From the NCBI GenBank assembly GCA_002412885.1, contig DHVX01000084.1, forward strand, positions 80,943 through 144,942: a stretch of DNA of 64,000 bases, read 5' to 3'. This DNA is from Bacteroidales bacterium UBA5197 (GTDB taxonomy: Bacteria > Bacteroidota > Bacteroidia > Bacteroidales > Lentimicrobiaceae). The notes beneath the pieces are model-generated. The model ran no database searches. It worked only from the letters and a program-made list of their open reading frames with translations, and was not told the origin of the DNA. The position numbers and the translations under genes are program-made. Below are positions 1 through 8,477 of the stretch, piece after piece (within the stretch, counting starts at the first letter, position 1; every line of letters starts with the position of its first letter).

Positions 1-2
1 AT

Positions 3-491
3 ATTTTTACTGAATTCGGTTCATATACAGTTGGCGAAAGCGGAGCTGTTCTCTATTCCATAATTGACCAGAAGCGCCAGAATGACAGAGAGTTATGGAA
101 TATGATTGACTCGTCATTCATGACAACTCTGCCTGATACATGGGCGTTGAATCAACGTTTTATTTTATTGGGAATAAATAAATGGGACTCAGAGTACGAA
201 AGGGTTTTTCTTGGCGGACTTACCTGCGACAGTGAAGATTATTACAATGCTGAAGCCCATGCAAATGCAATATTTCTCCCAAAACTCGACAATGAAGAGC
301 CGCTGTACATCGGACTTTTTCATACGGGCGCATATCAGGAATCGGTTGGTGGATATGGAGGAATACAACATTGCCTTATTCCTGCACCTAAGCATATCAT
401 CATCGATCTTGATGAAGAAGGCGAATATACGACCAAGCTTTTTGCCAAGGAGCAAACACATAAATCCATGCTTCGTATCCTTGGGTATTGA
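3..491 (+). CDS. speA: Biosynthetic arginine decarboxylase, C-terminal end (partial)
   Basis: The frame is open from the left edge of the window (first full codon at base 3), so only the last ~162 residues of the gene are present. It converts arginine to agmatine with PLP in the cytoplasm. The C-terminal segment is typical of SpeA: a TVGESGAV stretch, then MIDSSFMTTLPDTWALNQ, GGLTCDS and HTGAYQESVGGYGG (the Cys-Asp-Ser and Gly-Ala-Tyr-Gln region shapes the active site in this fold), ending ILGY. The internal ATG at 102 is not the start. The agmatinase-like gene follows 101 bp later, so the two make an arginine-to-putrescine route. Identification is by recognition of the conserved tail and I am confident of it. 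Confidence 0.93.
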   Translation: MFTEFGSYTVGESGAVLYSIIDQKRQNDRELWNMIDSSFMTTLPDTWALNQRFILLGINKWDSEYERVFLGGLTCDSEDYYNAEAHANAIFLPKLDNEEPLYIGLFHTGAYQESVGGYGGIQHCLIPAPKHIIIDLDEEGEYTTKLFAKEQTHKSMLRILGY

Positions 492-510
492 TTTTTGACT
501 TTAACTTGAT

Positions 511-518
511 TACTTTTG
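511..518 (+). promoter_or_regulatory. Bacteroidota -7 promoter box upstream of speB
   Basis: TACTTTTG matches the Bacteroidota TAnnTTTG -7 consensus exactly. A weak -33 TTG lies at 488-490 with about 20 bp spacing. It is 75 bp before the agmatinase-like ATG, so that gene may have its own promoter besides read-through from speA. Confidence 0.45.
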
Positions 519-592
519 TGGCTCTTCAAATAGATTTCCTATGAAATCTGTTCGGTCATTTCTGACAATTCCGATTATTCTTCATCTAAATC

Positions 593-1468
593 ATGATTAT
601 GAAACAGAAACAATTCGGAGCAATCCCTGAGCCGTTTTCAACTTTTGAAAGTTCAAAAGCAGTTATAGTGCCTGTTCCTTTTGAAGGATCAAATTCTATG
701 TTTAAAGGTTCAGATAAAGGGCCTGATGCCATCATTGAAGCTTCAGCTTTTATTGATCTTTACGATATTTTTACCGATACCGAGGCATGGAGGGCAGGAA
801 TTCACACTTCTGAATCTATTCGTGAGCGAAATGTCGAGAAGATGATTAAAGAGGTGAGGGCAAACGTTTTACAGTTGTTGCGAAAAAAGAAGTTTCCGGT
901 TATTCTTGGCGGTGAACATACGGTTGCCATCGGAGCCTTCAGGGCTTTTGCCGATTTTTTCAAAGAAAAAGACCTTACCATTGTGCAGTTTGATGCCCAT
1001 GCAGGTATCAGAAGCGTGCTCGGAGCAAGCAATCTGAATCACCATTGTGTTATGTCTCATGCCATTGAAGTGGCACCGGTAGTGCAGGTCGGCATTCGAA
1101 GCATGAGCGCTCAGGAACGCGAAGTTGTGCAGCCGGGACGCATATTTTATGCTGACAATATTCTTGATGGCGGTAATAAAACCTGGATGTATGATCTTTT
1201 GAACAAACTGACAAAGAATGTTCTTATTACCATCGACCTGGATGTGCTGGATCCTTCGCTTATGCCAGCCGTAGCCACGCCTGAGCCAGGTGGTATGGAG
1301 TGGCAGTTGCTGATGGACATCCTGCAAAAGATAAATGAGAAATCTATCTTAGCCGGTGTGTGCATTTCAGGACTTACTCCTATTAAATATAATAAAGCAC
1401 CGAATTACGTTGCAGCAAGGTTAGTCAGCAGTTTGATTACCCTCCGGTTTAACTCGGGTTTAAAATAA
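593..1468 (+). CDS. speB: Agmatinase-like ureohydrolase with an altered metal-ligand motif
   Basis: Ureohydrolase (arginase/agmatinase) family, 291 aa, normal family length. By family knowledge and position it should hydrolyse agmatine to putrescine and urea with a binuclear Mn centre. Visible motifs are GGEH with His109, the second motif at 134-138 and DLD with Asp215 and Asp217 before DP. The second motif is normally DAHAD; here it reads DAHAG, so Gly138 (codon GGT, 1004-1006) replaces an aspartate that bridges the two metals in arginases. The frame is otherwise intact. Start at 593 or the ATG at 599 are equally plausible. It follows speA, and a strong terminator lies 60 bp after the stop. 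Activity on agmatine is therefore uncertain. Confidence 0.85.
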   Translation: MIMKQKQFGAIPEPFSTFESSKAVIVPVPFEGSNSMFKGSDKGPDAIIEASAFIDLYDIFTDTEAWRAGIHTSESIRERNVEKMIKEVRANVLQLLRKKKFPVILGGEHTVAIGAFRAFADFFKEKDLTIVQFDAHAGIRSVLGASNLNHHCVMSHAIEVAPVVQVGIRSMSAQEREVVQPGRIFYADNILDGGNKTWMYDLLNKLTKNVLITIDLDVLDPSLMPAVATPEPGGMEWQLLMDILQKINEKSILAGVCISGLTPIKYNKAPNYVAARLVSSLITLRFNSGLK

Positions 1469-1527
1469 TTATCACCTAATCGACATTTTCGAAACCTTTT
1501 GATACATTCATAAGGAATTCAAATATA

Positions 1528-1561
1528 CCTGCCAGACTGAAAAGACTGGCAGGTTTTTTTG
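1528..1561 (+). terminator. Rho-independent terminator after speB
   Basis: CCTGCCAG (1528-1535) pairs perfectly with CTGGCAGG (1546-1553) around a 10-base loop and is followed by eight T residues. It closes the speA-speB unit. Confidence 0.85.
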
Positions 1562-2047
1562 GTGGATTTATTCTTGCTAACTATTGAAAAAAGAGATTCT
1601 GTCTCAAAAAATCAGCTACTCTGCCTGACTTATTTTCATTTAAGTGATGCAGAATCTGATTATTTTGTGTCGAAAAAAATCTATTGTTTTTTTTAAATAA
1701 TATCAAAAAGTTATTCTACTTTTATGCCTACTTAGTGTATGAGGTACACATACATAGTGATATGATTACACATGGTAATCTGATTCATAGATGTTTTTGT
1801 GCCATCAGGTTTAACAATCAGAGCATCAGCAGAATATGAATTATGAAGTGTGGTTTTTAAATCCATCTGAATCTTTCAGATCAGTTATCAATCTGCTTCC
1901 TGCATTGCCGGAAATTTAAAAAACTGCAGATCCGGAAGTCGCAAAAAGCTTTTTTCAACTAACTTTATGTGACCTTATTGAAAAGAGAATTGAATTTTCA
2001 CGCAATTATAACAACAAAATCAACCAAACCAAACCAAACCAACAGAA
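1562..2047. other. Gene-free leader region before PUL1
   Basis: 486 bp without a credible gene. It is AT-rich and contains a small hairpin (ATCTGAA TCT TTCAGAT, 1864-1880). A weak promoter-like TAACTTTA at 1960-1967 is one base from the -7 consensus. An AACCAAACC direct repeat precedes the first PUL1 gene. A 27-codon ORF from the ATG near 1836 has no supporting feature. Confidence 0.4.
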
Positions 2048-3811
2048 ATGAAACAATTATTCAAAATCCAATGGATCGTTTTGCTGTTTCTGGTCATTAC
2101 CCAGATTACGGCATGTAAGAAAGAGAAGGAGGATGATGTAATTGCCGGATTTACCTATTCAATAGATGAGGCGGATTTCCGAAAAGTTACATTTACCAGC
2201 CATGCCAATGCAATCAAGGGAAGCCCCGAAATTGTGTGGGATTTTGGCGACAACACCACCTTAGCCGACGAAAAAACTCCGGTACACAACTATTCTGCTG
2301 AAGGCGAATATACCGTAACGCTTACAGCCACAGCATCAAATGGTGCAAAAGATGTTTATTCGGTTAAAATTATTGTAACTGATCCCGATGTTGATCTGGC
2401 CAAGCTTGTAGGCGCAACCTCCAAAACATGGAAACTGATCAGGGATGTGAGCACCGGAAGATATCCACTGGAGGTCGGTCCTGCAAATTTCTCATCAATC
2501 TGGTGGGCCATGGGTCGCCAAAACGATGAACTTGCCAACCGGCCTTGTATGCTGAACGATGAATGGACCTTTCAGCGTGGAGGCACAATGGTGTTTGATG
2601 CCAAAGGAGATTACTGGGCCGAAGGAGGTGTATTCTTCCCGGCAAACATATGCGGTTCTACCGATAAAATGGAGGGCATAAGTGGTGAAGATCTTTCAGC
2701 ATGGGGCAGTGGTACTCATGGATTTGAACTGACATCAGGAACCGAACCAACGCTTAAAGTAACCGGACTGGGGGCTTATATTGGCCTTTGTAAAGTTGCT
2801 ACTGATGCAGAAGTAACTGTTCCTCAAACATCGGTTACCTATAAGATTATCAAGCTTACCGAAGGAACAGTTGATACATTGATATTGCAAACTTCTTATA
2901 TGACAGGTGGAAGTTCACCACAACCAGCTTACTGGCGTTTTGTGCTTGTGCATTACGATAATCCTGCCGATGAACCTCCAATTCCAGGGCCTGCGCCAAG
3001 TGCTGGTTTTACAGCCGTTGTCACAGGTCGTACCATTGCTTTTACTAACACAACAACCCTCGCTGAATCCTATTTGTGGGAGTTTGGTGACGGGCAAACC
3101 TCAACCGAGGAGAATCCTGTTTATACTTATCCAACCGATGGTGCATTCAATGTGAAACTCACAGCCACCAATCCCAATGGTTTCAGCACCGCATTAAAAT
3201 TCTTTTTTATTGCCTCTGCAGATATGACAGCTTCACAGCTTCAGGGTTCAGCGTGGAGTGTGAGGTTAGATGAGAAATCAATTTTTGTTGGTCCCGCAAT
3301 GGGAAGCGATGCATGGTATAGTGTACCGCTTAGTTCTCTTAATGGATCTGCAAGCGGTGTAGATGATTGGTCATGCATAATTAATGATGAGTTTATTTTC
3401 AGTGCCGGCGGAGTATATGAGTATAAAACCAATGGTGATGGACGCAACGATGGTTATTTCGGTGGTCAGAACGGTTGTATCTCTGATGATGAAATTGCGG
3501 CAAGTGGCAATGGTGCCGCATTCGGAAGCGGAATTCACTCATACGCATTTACACCGGCTTCAGGCACCACTCGTGCAAAAATCACACTGACCAACGGTGG
3601 CAGCAAAGCTGCTTTTATCGGGTTTTATAAAGGGTACTTTGGAGGTGAAAACAGTACTTCCACCAATCCTCCGAATGGTGGAAATCTGACCAATATATAT
3701 GAAGTCATGGGCTATGCAAATACAGGAACAAAGGAATATCTTTTTGTTACTGTTGATGTTTCAGCCAATCATGATGGAAGTTCATCATGGTCAGTTGTTC
3801 TTGAACGCTAA
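2048..3811 (+). CDS. PKD-domain lipoprotein, putative surface glycan-binding protein (SusE/F-position)
   Basis: 587 aa lipoprotein: hydrophobic signal ending ITAC with lipid-modified Cys23, then a charged KKEKEDD stretch as seen in surface-exported Bacteroidota lipoproteins. Two PKD domains (about 33-115 and 316-395, with WDFGDN and WEFGDG cores) are each followed by a ~180-residue module with the same landmarks (TWKL or AWSV opening, INDE/LNDE-F near the middle, a closing GAYIG or AAFIG strand). The protein is thus an internal duplication of PKD plus module. It lies 42 bp upstream of susC and probably binds the glycan at the cell surface before transport. No catalytic motif is seen. Glycan-binding is inferred from context and architecture. 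Being first in the locus rather than after susD is less usual. Confidence 0.8.
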   Translation: MKQLFKIQWIVLLFLVITQITACKKEKEDDVIAGFTYSIDEADFRKVTFTSHANAIKGSPEIVWDFGDNTTLADEKTPVHNYSAEGEYTVTLTATASNGAKDVYSVKIIVTDPDVDLAKLVGATSKTWKLIRDVSTGRYPLEVGPANFSSIWWAMGRQNDELANRPCMLNDEWTFQRGGTMVFDAKGDYWAEGGVFFPANICGSTDKMEGISGEDLSAWGSGTHGFELTSGTEPTLKVTGLGAYIGLCKVATDAEVTVPQTSVTYKIIKLTEGTVDTLILQTSYMTGGSSPQPAYWRFVLVHYDNPADEPPIPGPAPSAGFTAVVTGRTIAFTNTTTLAESYLWEFGDGQTSTEENPVYTYPTDGAFNVKLTATNPNGFSTALKFFFIASADMTASQLQGSAWSVRLDEKSIFVGPAMGSDAWYSVPLSSLNGSASGVDDWSCIINDEFIFSAGGVYEYKTNGDGRNDGYFGGQNGCISDDEIAASGNGAAFGSGIHSYAFTPASGTTRAKITLTNGGSKAAFIGFYKGYFGGENSTSTNPPNGGNLTNIYEVMGYANTGTKEYLFVTVDVSANHDGSSSWSVVLER

Positions 3812-3853
3812 TTTGGTTAATCCGGAAATGAATTTTAAATTTTAAAAACACTG

Positions 3854-6799
3854 ATGATGAATAAATATCTCTTAATAATTGCATTCACCCTTGTCAGTTT
3901 GTTTGCATTTTCGCAAACCAGGCAGATTTCGGGCAGAGTTTCTGACGCTGCAGGGCAGGGGCTGCCGGGGGTTACCGTATTGGTTAAAGGTACGGGTTCG
4001 GGCACAACCACCAATATTGAAGGCAACTACAGCCTTAATGTTGAAGCCGGAAATACAATCCAATTCAGTTTTATGGGCTTTGTTTCACAGGATATTGCTA
4101 TTGTAAATCAATCTGTGATCAATATTACACTTCTTGAAGACAGCAGACTTCTTGATGAAGTGGTAGTTGTTGGCTATGGTGTTCAGAAAAAGAGGGACAT
4201 TACATCTGCAGTAGCTATTGTAGATAGTAAAGTGTTGAAAGACAGGCCGATTATTTCGGTTGCTCAGGCATTGCAGGGTACGGCTGCCGGGGTTCAGGTA
4301 ACACAGACTTCGGGTAAACCTGGCGGAGGAATTGCTGTGCGAGTGCGCGGTGCAACTTCTGTTCTGGCCGGAAATGAACCTGCTTATATTGTGGATGGAA
4401 TAAGAACTACAGACATCAGCGGGTTAAATCCCAACGACATAGAATCTATGTCAATCCTTAAGGATGCTGCGGCTAGCGCCATTTATGGAGCAGCTGCAGC
4501 CAATGGAGTCGTAATTATCACTACCAAAAGAGGCAATTCAGATACGCCAGTAGTTTCTTTTAATACTTATTTTGGAGTTTCAACACTCAGAAAATCAATT
4601 GATGTACTTAATACCAGACAATATCGAGACCTGATGAATGAAATCGGAGTCTCATACGATCCCTCTTGGACCCAGTTTAATGACTGGATGGATGAGACAT
4701 TCAGTACAGGTTTTCAGCAATCATATCAGGCATCAGTTTCAGGTGGAAGTGAAAAAAGCAGGTATTTTGTGTCAGGCGGATATTTAACAGAACAAGGTAT
4801 GGTGCGACCTGCCAGCTTTGATCGATATACTATCAGAATGAATCTTGACAATGAATTAAGGCCATGGCTAAGGCTGAAAACCAGTTTAACAGCTTGGAAT
4901 CTTGACACAAAAGACACTCCTGATAATTCAAGTTCGGGGCGCGGTGGTGTCATTATGAGTGCATTAAATACTCCCCCATTTCTTAATGTATTTAAAAATG
5001 ACGGAAGTGGCTGGTATGATCAGAACCCTTTCCAATCGTCCTGGGAAAACCCTGTTGCGTATATGGATGCTCCCGACCAGTTTAGCAGGGAGAATAAATT
5101 ACTTGGAACTGTTGATCTGGAGATAGATTTGATTAAAGGCCTCAAGCTTAAGTCCAATGTTGGAACCGACATAACTTCGCGACGTTGGGATTATTACCTT
5201 GATCCAATAAGTACCAATTACGGGCGAGCCAACAATGGCATCGGCCGATCTGACAACTCGAGCCATATGGTATGGCAGGTTGAGAATTACTTTGATTATT
5301 CACAGAAATGGAATGAGCACAATCTCAGTATTATTGGAGGAAACACATTAAGGAAGTATGAAGGCCGCGGCACTTATGTTGAAGCTAAGGATTTTCCCGC
5401 TGATACCGGCATAAAAGATATTTGGGCTGCAAACCAGATTAATACATCGGCAGTTGGAACCTGGCATGGTGCGAATGCTTTGGTCTCATTTTTTGGTCGG
5501 CTTAATTACGATTTTGACAGTAAGTACTATGCAACATTCTCATTACGAAGAGACGGCAGTTCGAAGTTGGTTAATAAGTGGGGCACAATGCCTGCTTTTT
5601 CTCTCGGTTACCGACTTTCATCTTTAGGATTTATGCAAAATCTCACTTATATTGACGATCTAAAAATAAGGGGTGGATATGGTGAAACCGGGAATGTAGA
5701 AGGCCTGTCTGACCATGCAGCATTTGCATTATGGTCATATTACCGTCGTACTCCCGATTCTACGCTTGCAGGGCCAGGCATTTATCAGTCTAGCTATGGA
5801 AATCCTGATCTTAAATGGGAAACTACTAAACAAACAAGTCTTGGCTTTGACCTTACCATGTGGCAAGGTAGGTTGGTGTTCAATTTTGATGCATATTACA
5901 AAAAAACAGTTGATGTTCTACTAAATGTACCACTTACAGCGTCACTGCCTGTATCTTCAATTCTTACCAATGCTGGCGAAATTGTTAATAAAGGGATTGA
6001 GTTCAACTTTAATACAGTCAATATTGACCAGAAGGATTTAAAGTGGAGTAGTAATTTTAACCTTTCATTTAACAAGAATGAAGTTACAAACCTTGTTTAT
6101 AGCCCGATCTACGACTTTGGAAGGATTTATAGTAACAATGAATATGTATCCCGTGTAATGGTAGGATCTCCTTTGGGTACTTTTTTCGGCTATGTTTCTG
6201 AGGGAGTCGATCCCGAAACCGGAAATATCACATACAAGGACGTGAATAATAACGGAATCTTTGATCCGGGAGACAGGACTGTAATTGGTTATGGAATGCC
6301 GGTAACATCATTCGGATTTACCAATAATCTGGTTTACAAAAAGTTTAATCTTAATCTGTTCTTCCAGGGGTCTTATGGAAATGATATTTTCAATGCAACC
6401 CGTATTGACCTTGAAGGAATGTTCGACAGCAAAAATCAGTCGGTTGATGTTCTGAACCGCTGGACTCCTGAAAATACAAACACCGATATTCCTCGTGCCA
6501 CGGGTGGAGGAAATGTGGATAATGTTCGTAATTCAACCCGGTTTATTGAGGATGGTTCATACCTCAGGCTGAAATCTGCCACACTGTCGTACAATGTTTT
6601 GAATAATCATCCAAGGTTTACTTTTATCAAAAACCTGTCTGTTTATGTAACGGGACAAAACCTAATAACATTTACAAAATATTCGGGATTTGACCCTGAG
6701 GTGAATGCTTACGGTAGCAGTGCTGTTGAAGTTGGTATTGATTATGGTACGTATCCGCAATCTCGTACTATAATTTTTGGTTTAAATGTTGAATTTTAA
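3854..6799 (+). CDS. SusC/RagA-family TonB-linked outer-membrane glycan importer (PUL1)
   Basis: 981 aa, typical SusC length. It has a signal peptide (to about residue 20), a carboxypeptidase-D-like regulatory domain (ISGRVSDAAGQGLPGVTV to about 95), the DEVVVVGYG TonB-box-like segment, a plug domain (GTAAGVQV and VRVRGATS motifs) and a long beta-barrel ending in an aromatic residue (NVEF). It imports oligosaccharides across the outer membrane using TonB energy, with the SusD partner as lid. Start at 3854 or the next ATG at 3857 cannot be distinguished. Spacing to susD is 11 bp, so the pair is co-transcribed. Confidence 0.95.
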   Translation: MMNKYLLIIAFTLVSLFAFSQTRQISGRVSDAAGQGLPGVTVLVKGTGSGTTTNIEGNYSLNVEAGNTIQFSFMGFVSQDIAIVNQSVINITLLEDSRLLDEVVVVGYGVQKKRDITSAVAIVDSKVLKDRPIISVAQALQGTAAGVQVTQTSGKPGGGIAVRVRGATSVLAGNEPAYIVDGIRTTDISGLNPNDIESMSILKDAAASAIYGAAAANGVVIITTKRGNSDTPVVSFNTYFGVSTLRKSIDVLNTRQYRDLMNEIGVSYDPSWTQFNDWMDETFSTGFQQSYQASVSGGSEKSRYFVSGGYLTEQGMVRPASFDRYTIRMNLDNELRPWLRLKTSLTAWNLDTKDTPDNSSSGRGGVIMSALNTPPFLNVFKNDGSGWYDQNPFQSSWENPVAYMDAPDQFSRENKLLGTVDLEIDLIKGLKLKSNVGTDITSRRWDYYLDPISTNYGRANNGIGRSDNSSHMVWQVENYFDYSQKWNEHNLSIIGGNTLRKYEGRGTYVEAKDFPADTGIKDIWAANQINTSAVGTWHGANALVSFFGRLNYDFDSKYYATFSLRRDGSSKLVNKWGTMPAFSLGYRLSSLGFMQNLTYIDDLKIRGGYGETGNVEGLSDHAAFALWSYYRRTPDSTLAGPGIYQSSYGNPDLKWETTKQTSLGFDLTMWQGRLVFNFDAYYKKTVDVLLNVPLTASLPVSSILTNAGEIVNKGIEFNFNTVNIDQKDLKWSSNFNLSFNKNEVTNLVYSPIYDFGRIYSNNEYVSRVMVGSPLGTFFGYVSEGVDPETGNITYKDVNNNGIFDPGDRTVIGYGMPVTSFGFTNNLVYKKFNLNLFFQGSYGNDIFNATRIDLEGMFDSKNQSVDVLNRWTPENTNTDIPRATGGGNVDNVRNSTRFIEDGSYLRLKSATLSYNVLNNHPRFTFIKNLSVYVTGQNLITFTKYSGFDPEVNAYGSSAVEVGIDYGTYPQSRTIIFGLNVEF

Positions 6800-6810
6800 A
6801 TCGTAAAGTC

Positions 6811-8271
6811 ATGAAGAAAATAATCAAATATACCCTTGCACTTTCACTGGTTTTGCTTTTTGCTTCCTGTGAAAAATTTCTGGATATTAAGCCTACCGGA
6901 AATTCATTATTTATTGAACAGGCTGGAGATACCATCTTTAAAACCGGAAACGATGTTGAAGCTGCCCTTAGTGCCGTTTACGGCGACTTTCAAAATGAGT
7001 ACTGGCAGTTGGATTATTTTGTAAATGGCGATGCTCAATCGGATGACGCTTATGCCGGCGCTGATAATCCGGCCAATTTTCAGATTGATGAGTACATGCT
7101 TATTTCAACTAACTCAAATGTAAGCCGTGATTGGGCTTATTTGTATCAGACTATCGGGAAAGCAAATCTGGTAATTAATAATGTTGATATAACCCCTGAT
7201 CCCTCGCTTTCAGACCAGCGCAGACGTGAAATAAAAGGCGAGGCAATGTTTGTCAGAGCTTTTATTTATTCTCAGGCGGTGCAACTTTGGGGAGATGTTC
7301 CGCTGCAGCTTAAAGAGGTTACCAGTATAAGTGCAGCAGAACTCGGTGAAATCTATCCACAATTGTATCCTGAGCGTAAATCTATGGCTGAGGTTTATGC
7401 ACAAATTATTCAGGATCTTGAGTATGCTTCCGAAAATGTAAAAGCGGTTCAGCAACACAAGGGATTTGCTACCAGAGGAGCCGCTAATGCTGTTTTGGCT
7501 AAGGTTTATGCCACGATGGATACAAAAGATTATTCTAAAGTGGTTGAGTATTGCGATGCGGTGATCAATAGTGGATATTCTTTATTGCCGGAGTATGATA
7601 TGCTCTGGAATAATCAGAATGAAAATTCTGCTGAGTCAATTTTTGAAGTCAATTATGAGGGAACTCCCAGCAACGCCAATTGGGGTGCTAGTATGTTCAG
7701 AGGAACGGACTGGAAGAAATTCAATACACCTTCAAATGACCTGGTGAAGGCATTTAATGATGAAAATGATCTGATCCGCAAAAATTCATCCATTTCTTTT
7801 GAGAATGTAACAGGCAAATGGTCCGATGCAAACTGGCCGGCTGCAAATTATCCTTTTACATACAAATACAGGATTATTACCTGGCCTAGTTCGCAAAATT
7901 ATATTCTGCTCAGACTTGCTGATATTCTACTCCTTAAAGCCGAAGCCATGAATGAGCTGGGAGATGTGAACGGAGCTGCTCAATTGGTGAATCAGATCAG
8001 AAGCCGTGTTGACCTTCCAAATACAACAGCAACAACTCAGGAATCTATGAGGCTTGCCATTGAAAAGGAACGCCGTTTGGAACTTGCTTTTGAAGGACAC
8101 CGGTGGTTCGACCTCAAACGCACAGGCCGTGCCATTGAAGTAATTAACAATGCAATTGGTCCTGACGGGAATAAATACGGTTATAACCTGACACAGAATG
8201 GTCTTTTGTGGCCCATCCCTCAATCAGAGCTTGATAAAAATGAATTGCTGACCCAGAATCCGGGGTACTGA
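6811..8271 (+). CDS. SusD/RagB-family lipoprotein (PUL1)
   Basis: 486 aa outer-membrane lipoprotein with signal ending FASC (Cys20) and the usual SusD start CEKFLDIKPTG. The N-terminal SusD-like domain (AMFVRAFIY) and the C-terminal RagB/SusD domain (LRLADILLLKAEAMNELG, the VNQIRSRVDLP segment, RRLELAFEGHRWFDLKRTG, LWPIPQSELDKN) are in the expected order. It forms the ligand-binding lid over the upstream SusC. Expression is coupled to susC. The ligand cannot be read from sequence. Confidence 0.95.
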   Translation: MKKIIKYTLALSLVLLFASCEKFLDIKPTGNSLFIEQAGDTIFKTGNDVEAALSAVYGDFQNEYWQLDYFVNGDAQSDDAYAGADNPANFQIDEYMLISTNSNVSRDWAYLYQTIGKANLVINNVDITPDPSLSDQRRREIKGEAMFVRAFIYSQAVQLWGDVPLQLKEVTSISAAELGEIYPQLYPERKSMAEVYAQIIQDLEYASENVKAVQQHKGFATRGAANAVLAKVYATMDTKDYSKVVEYCDAVINSGYSLLPEYDMLWNNQNENSAESIFEVNYEGTPSNANWGASMFRGTDWKKFNTPSNDLVKAFNDENDLIRKNSSISFENVTGKWSDANWPAANYPFTYKYRIITWPSSQNYILLRLADILLLKAEAMNELGDVNGAAQLVNQIRSRVDLPNTTATTQESMRLAIEKERRLELAFEGHRWFDLKRTGRAIEVINNAIGPDGNKYGYNLTQNGLLWPIPQSELDKNELLTQNPGY

Positions 8272-8351
8272 TTTCGGATTTACCTTCGGTTAGCTCCGCT
8301 TCGCTTCGGTTCTGATTTCTGACTGAATGTTGCGGTATGAAGTAAATCGGC

Positions 8352-8382
8352 AGGGGCGCATCTCAACAAAAGATGCGCCTCT
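8352..8382 (+). terminator. Hairpin between susD and GH30 gene
   Basis: A 12-bp stem with one G-T mismatch (8352-8363 with 8371-8382, core GGCGCATCT/AGATGCGCC) and a 7-base loop, without a T run. It may attenuate between susD and the GH30 gene or stabilise the susCD mRNA end. Confidence 0.45.
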
Positions 8383-8477
8383 GACTTATCCCTGTTCAAG
8401 CCAATTCATTAGCCTTCAGGATCAGGCAGCGGGAGTCGATTAAAAATACTTTTTTGTTTCTTTTACAACCTCATATC

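Noticed and set aside
1836..1919. Short ORF of 27 codons in the speB-PUL1 gap
   Set aside because: No homology recognised, no promoter or coupling, and the length is within chance for AT-rich DNA.
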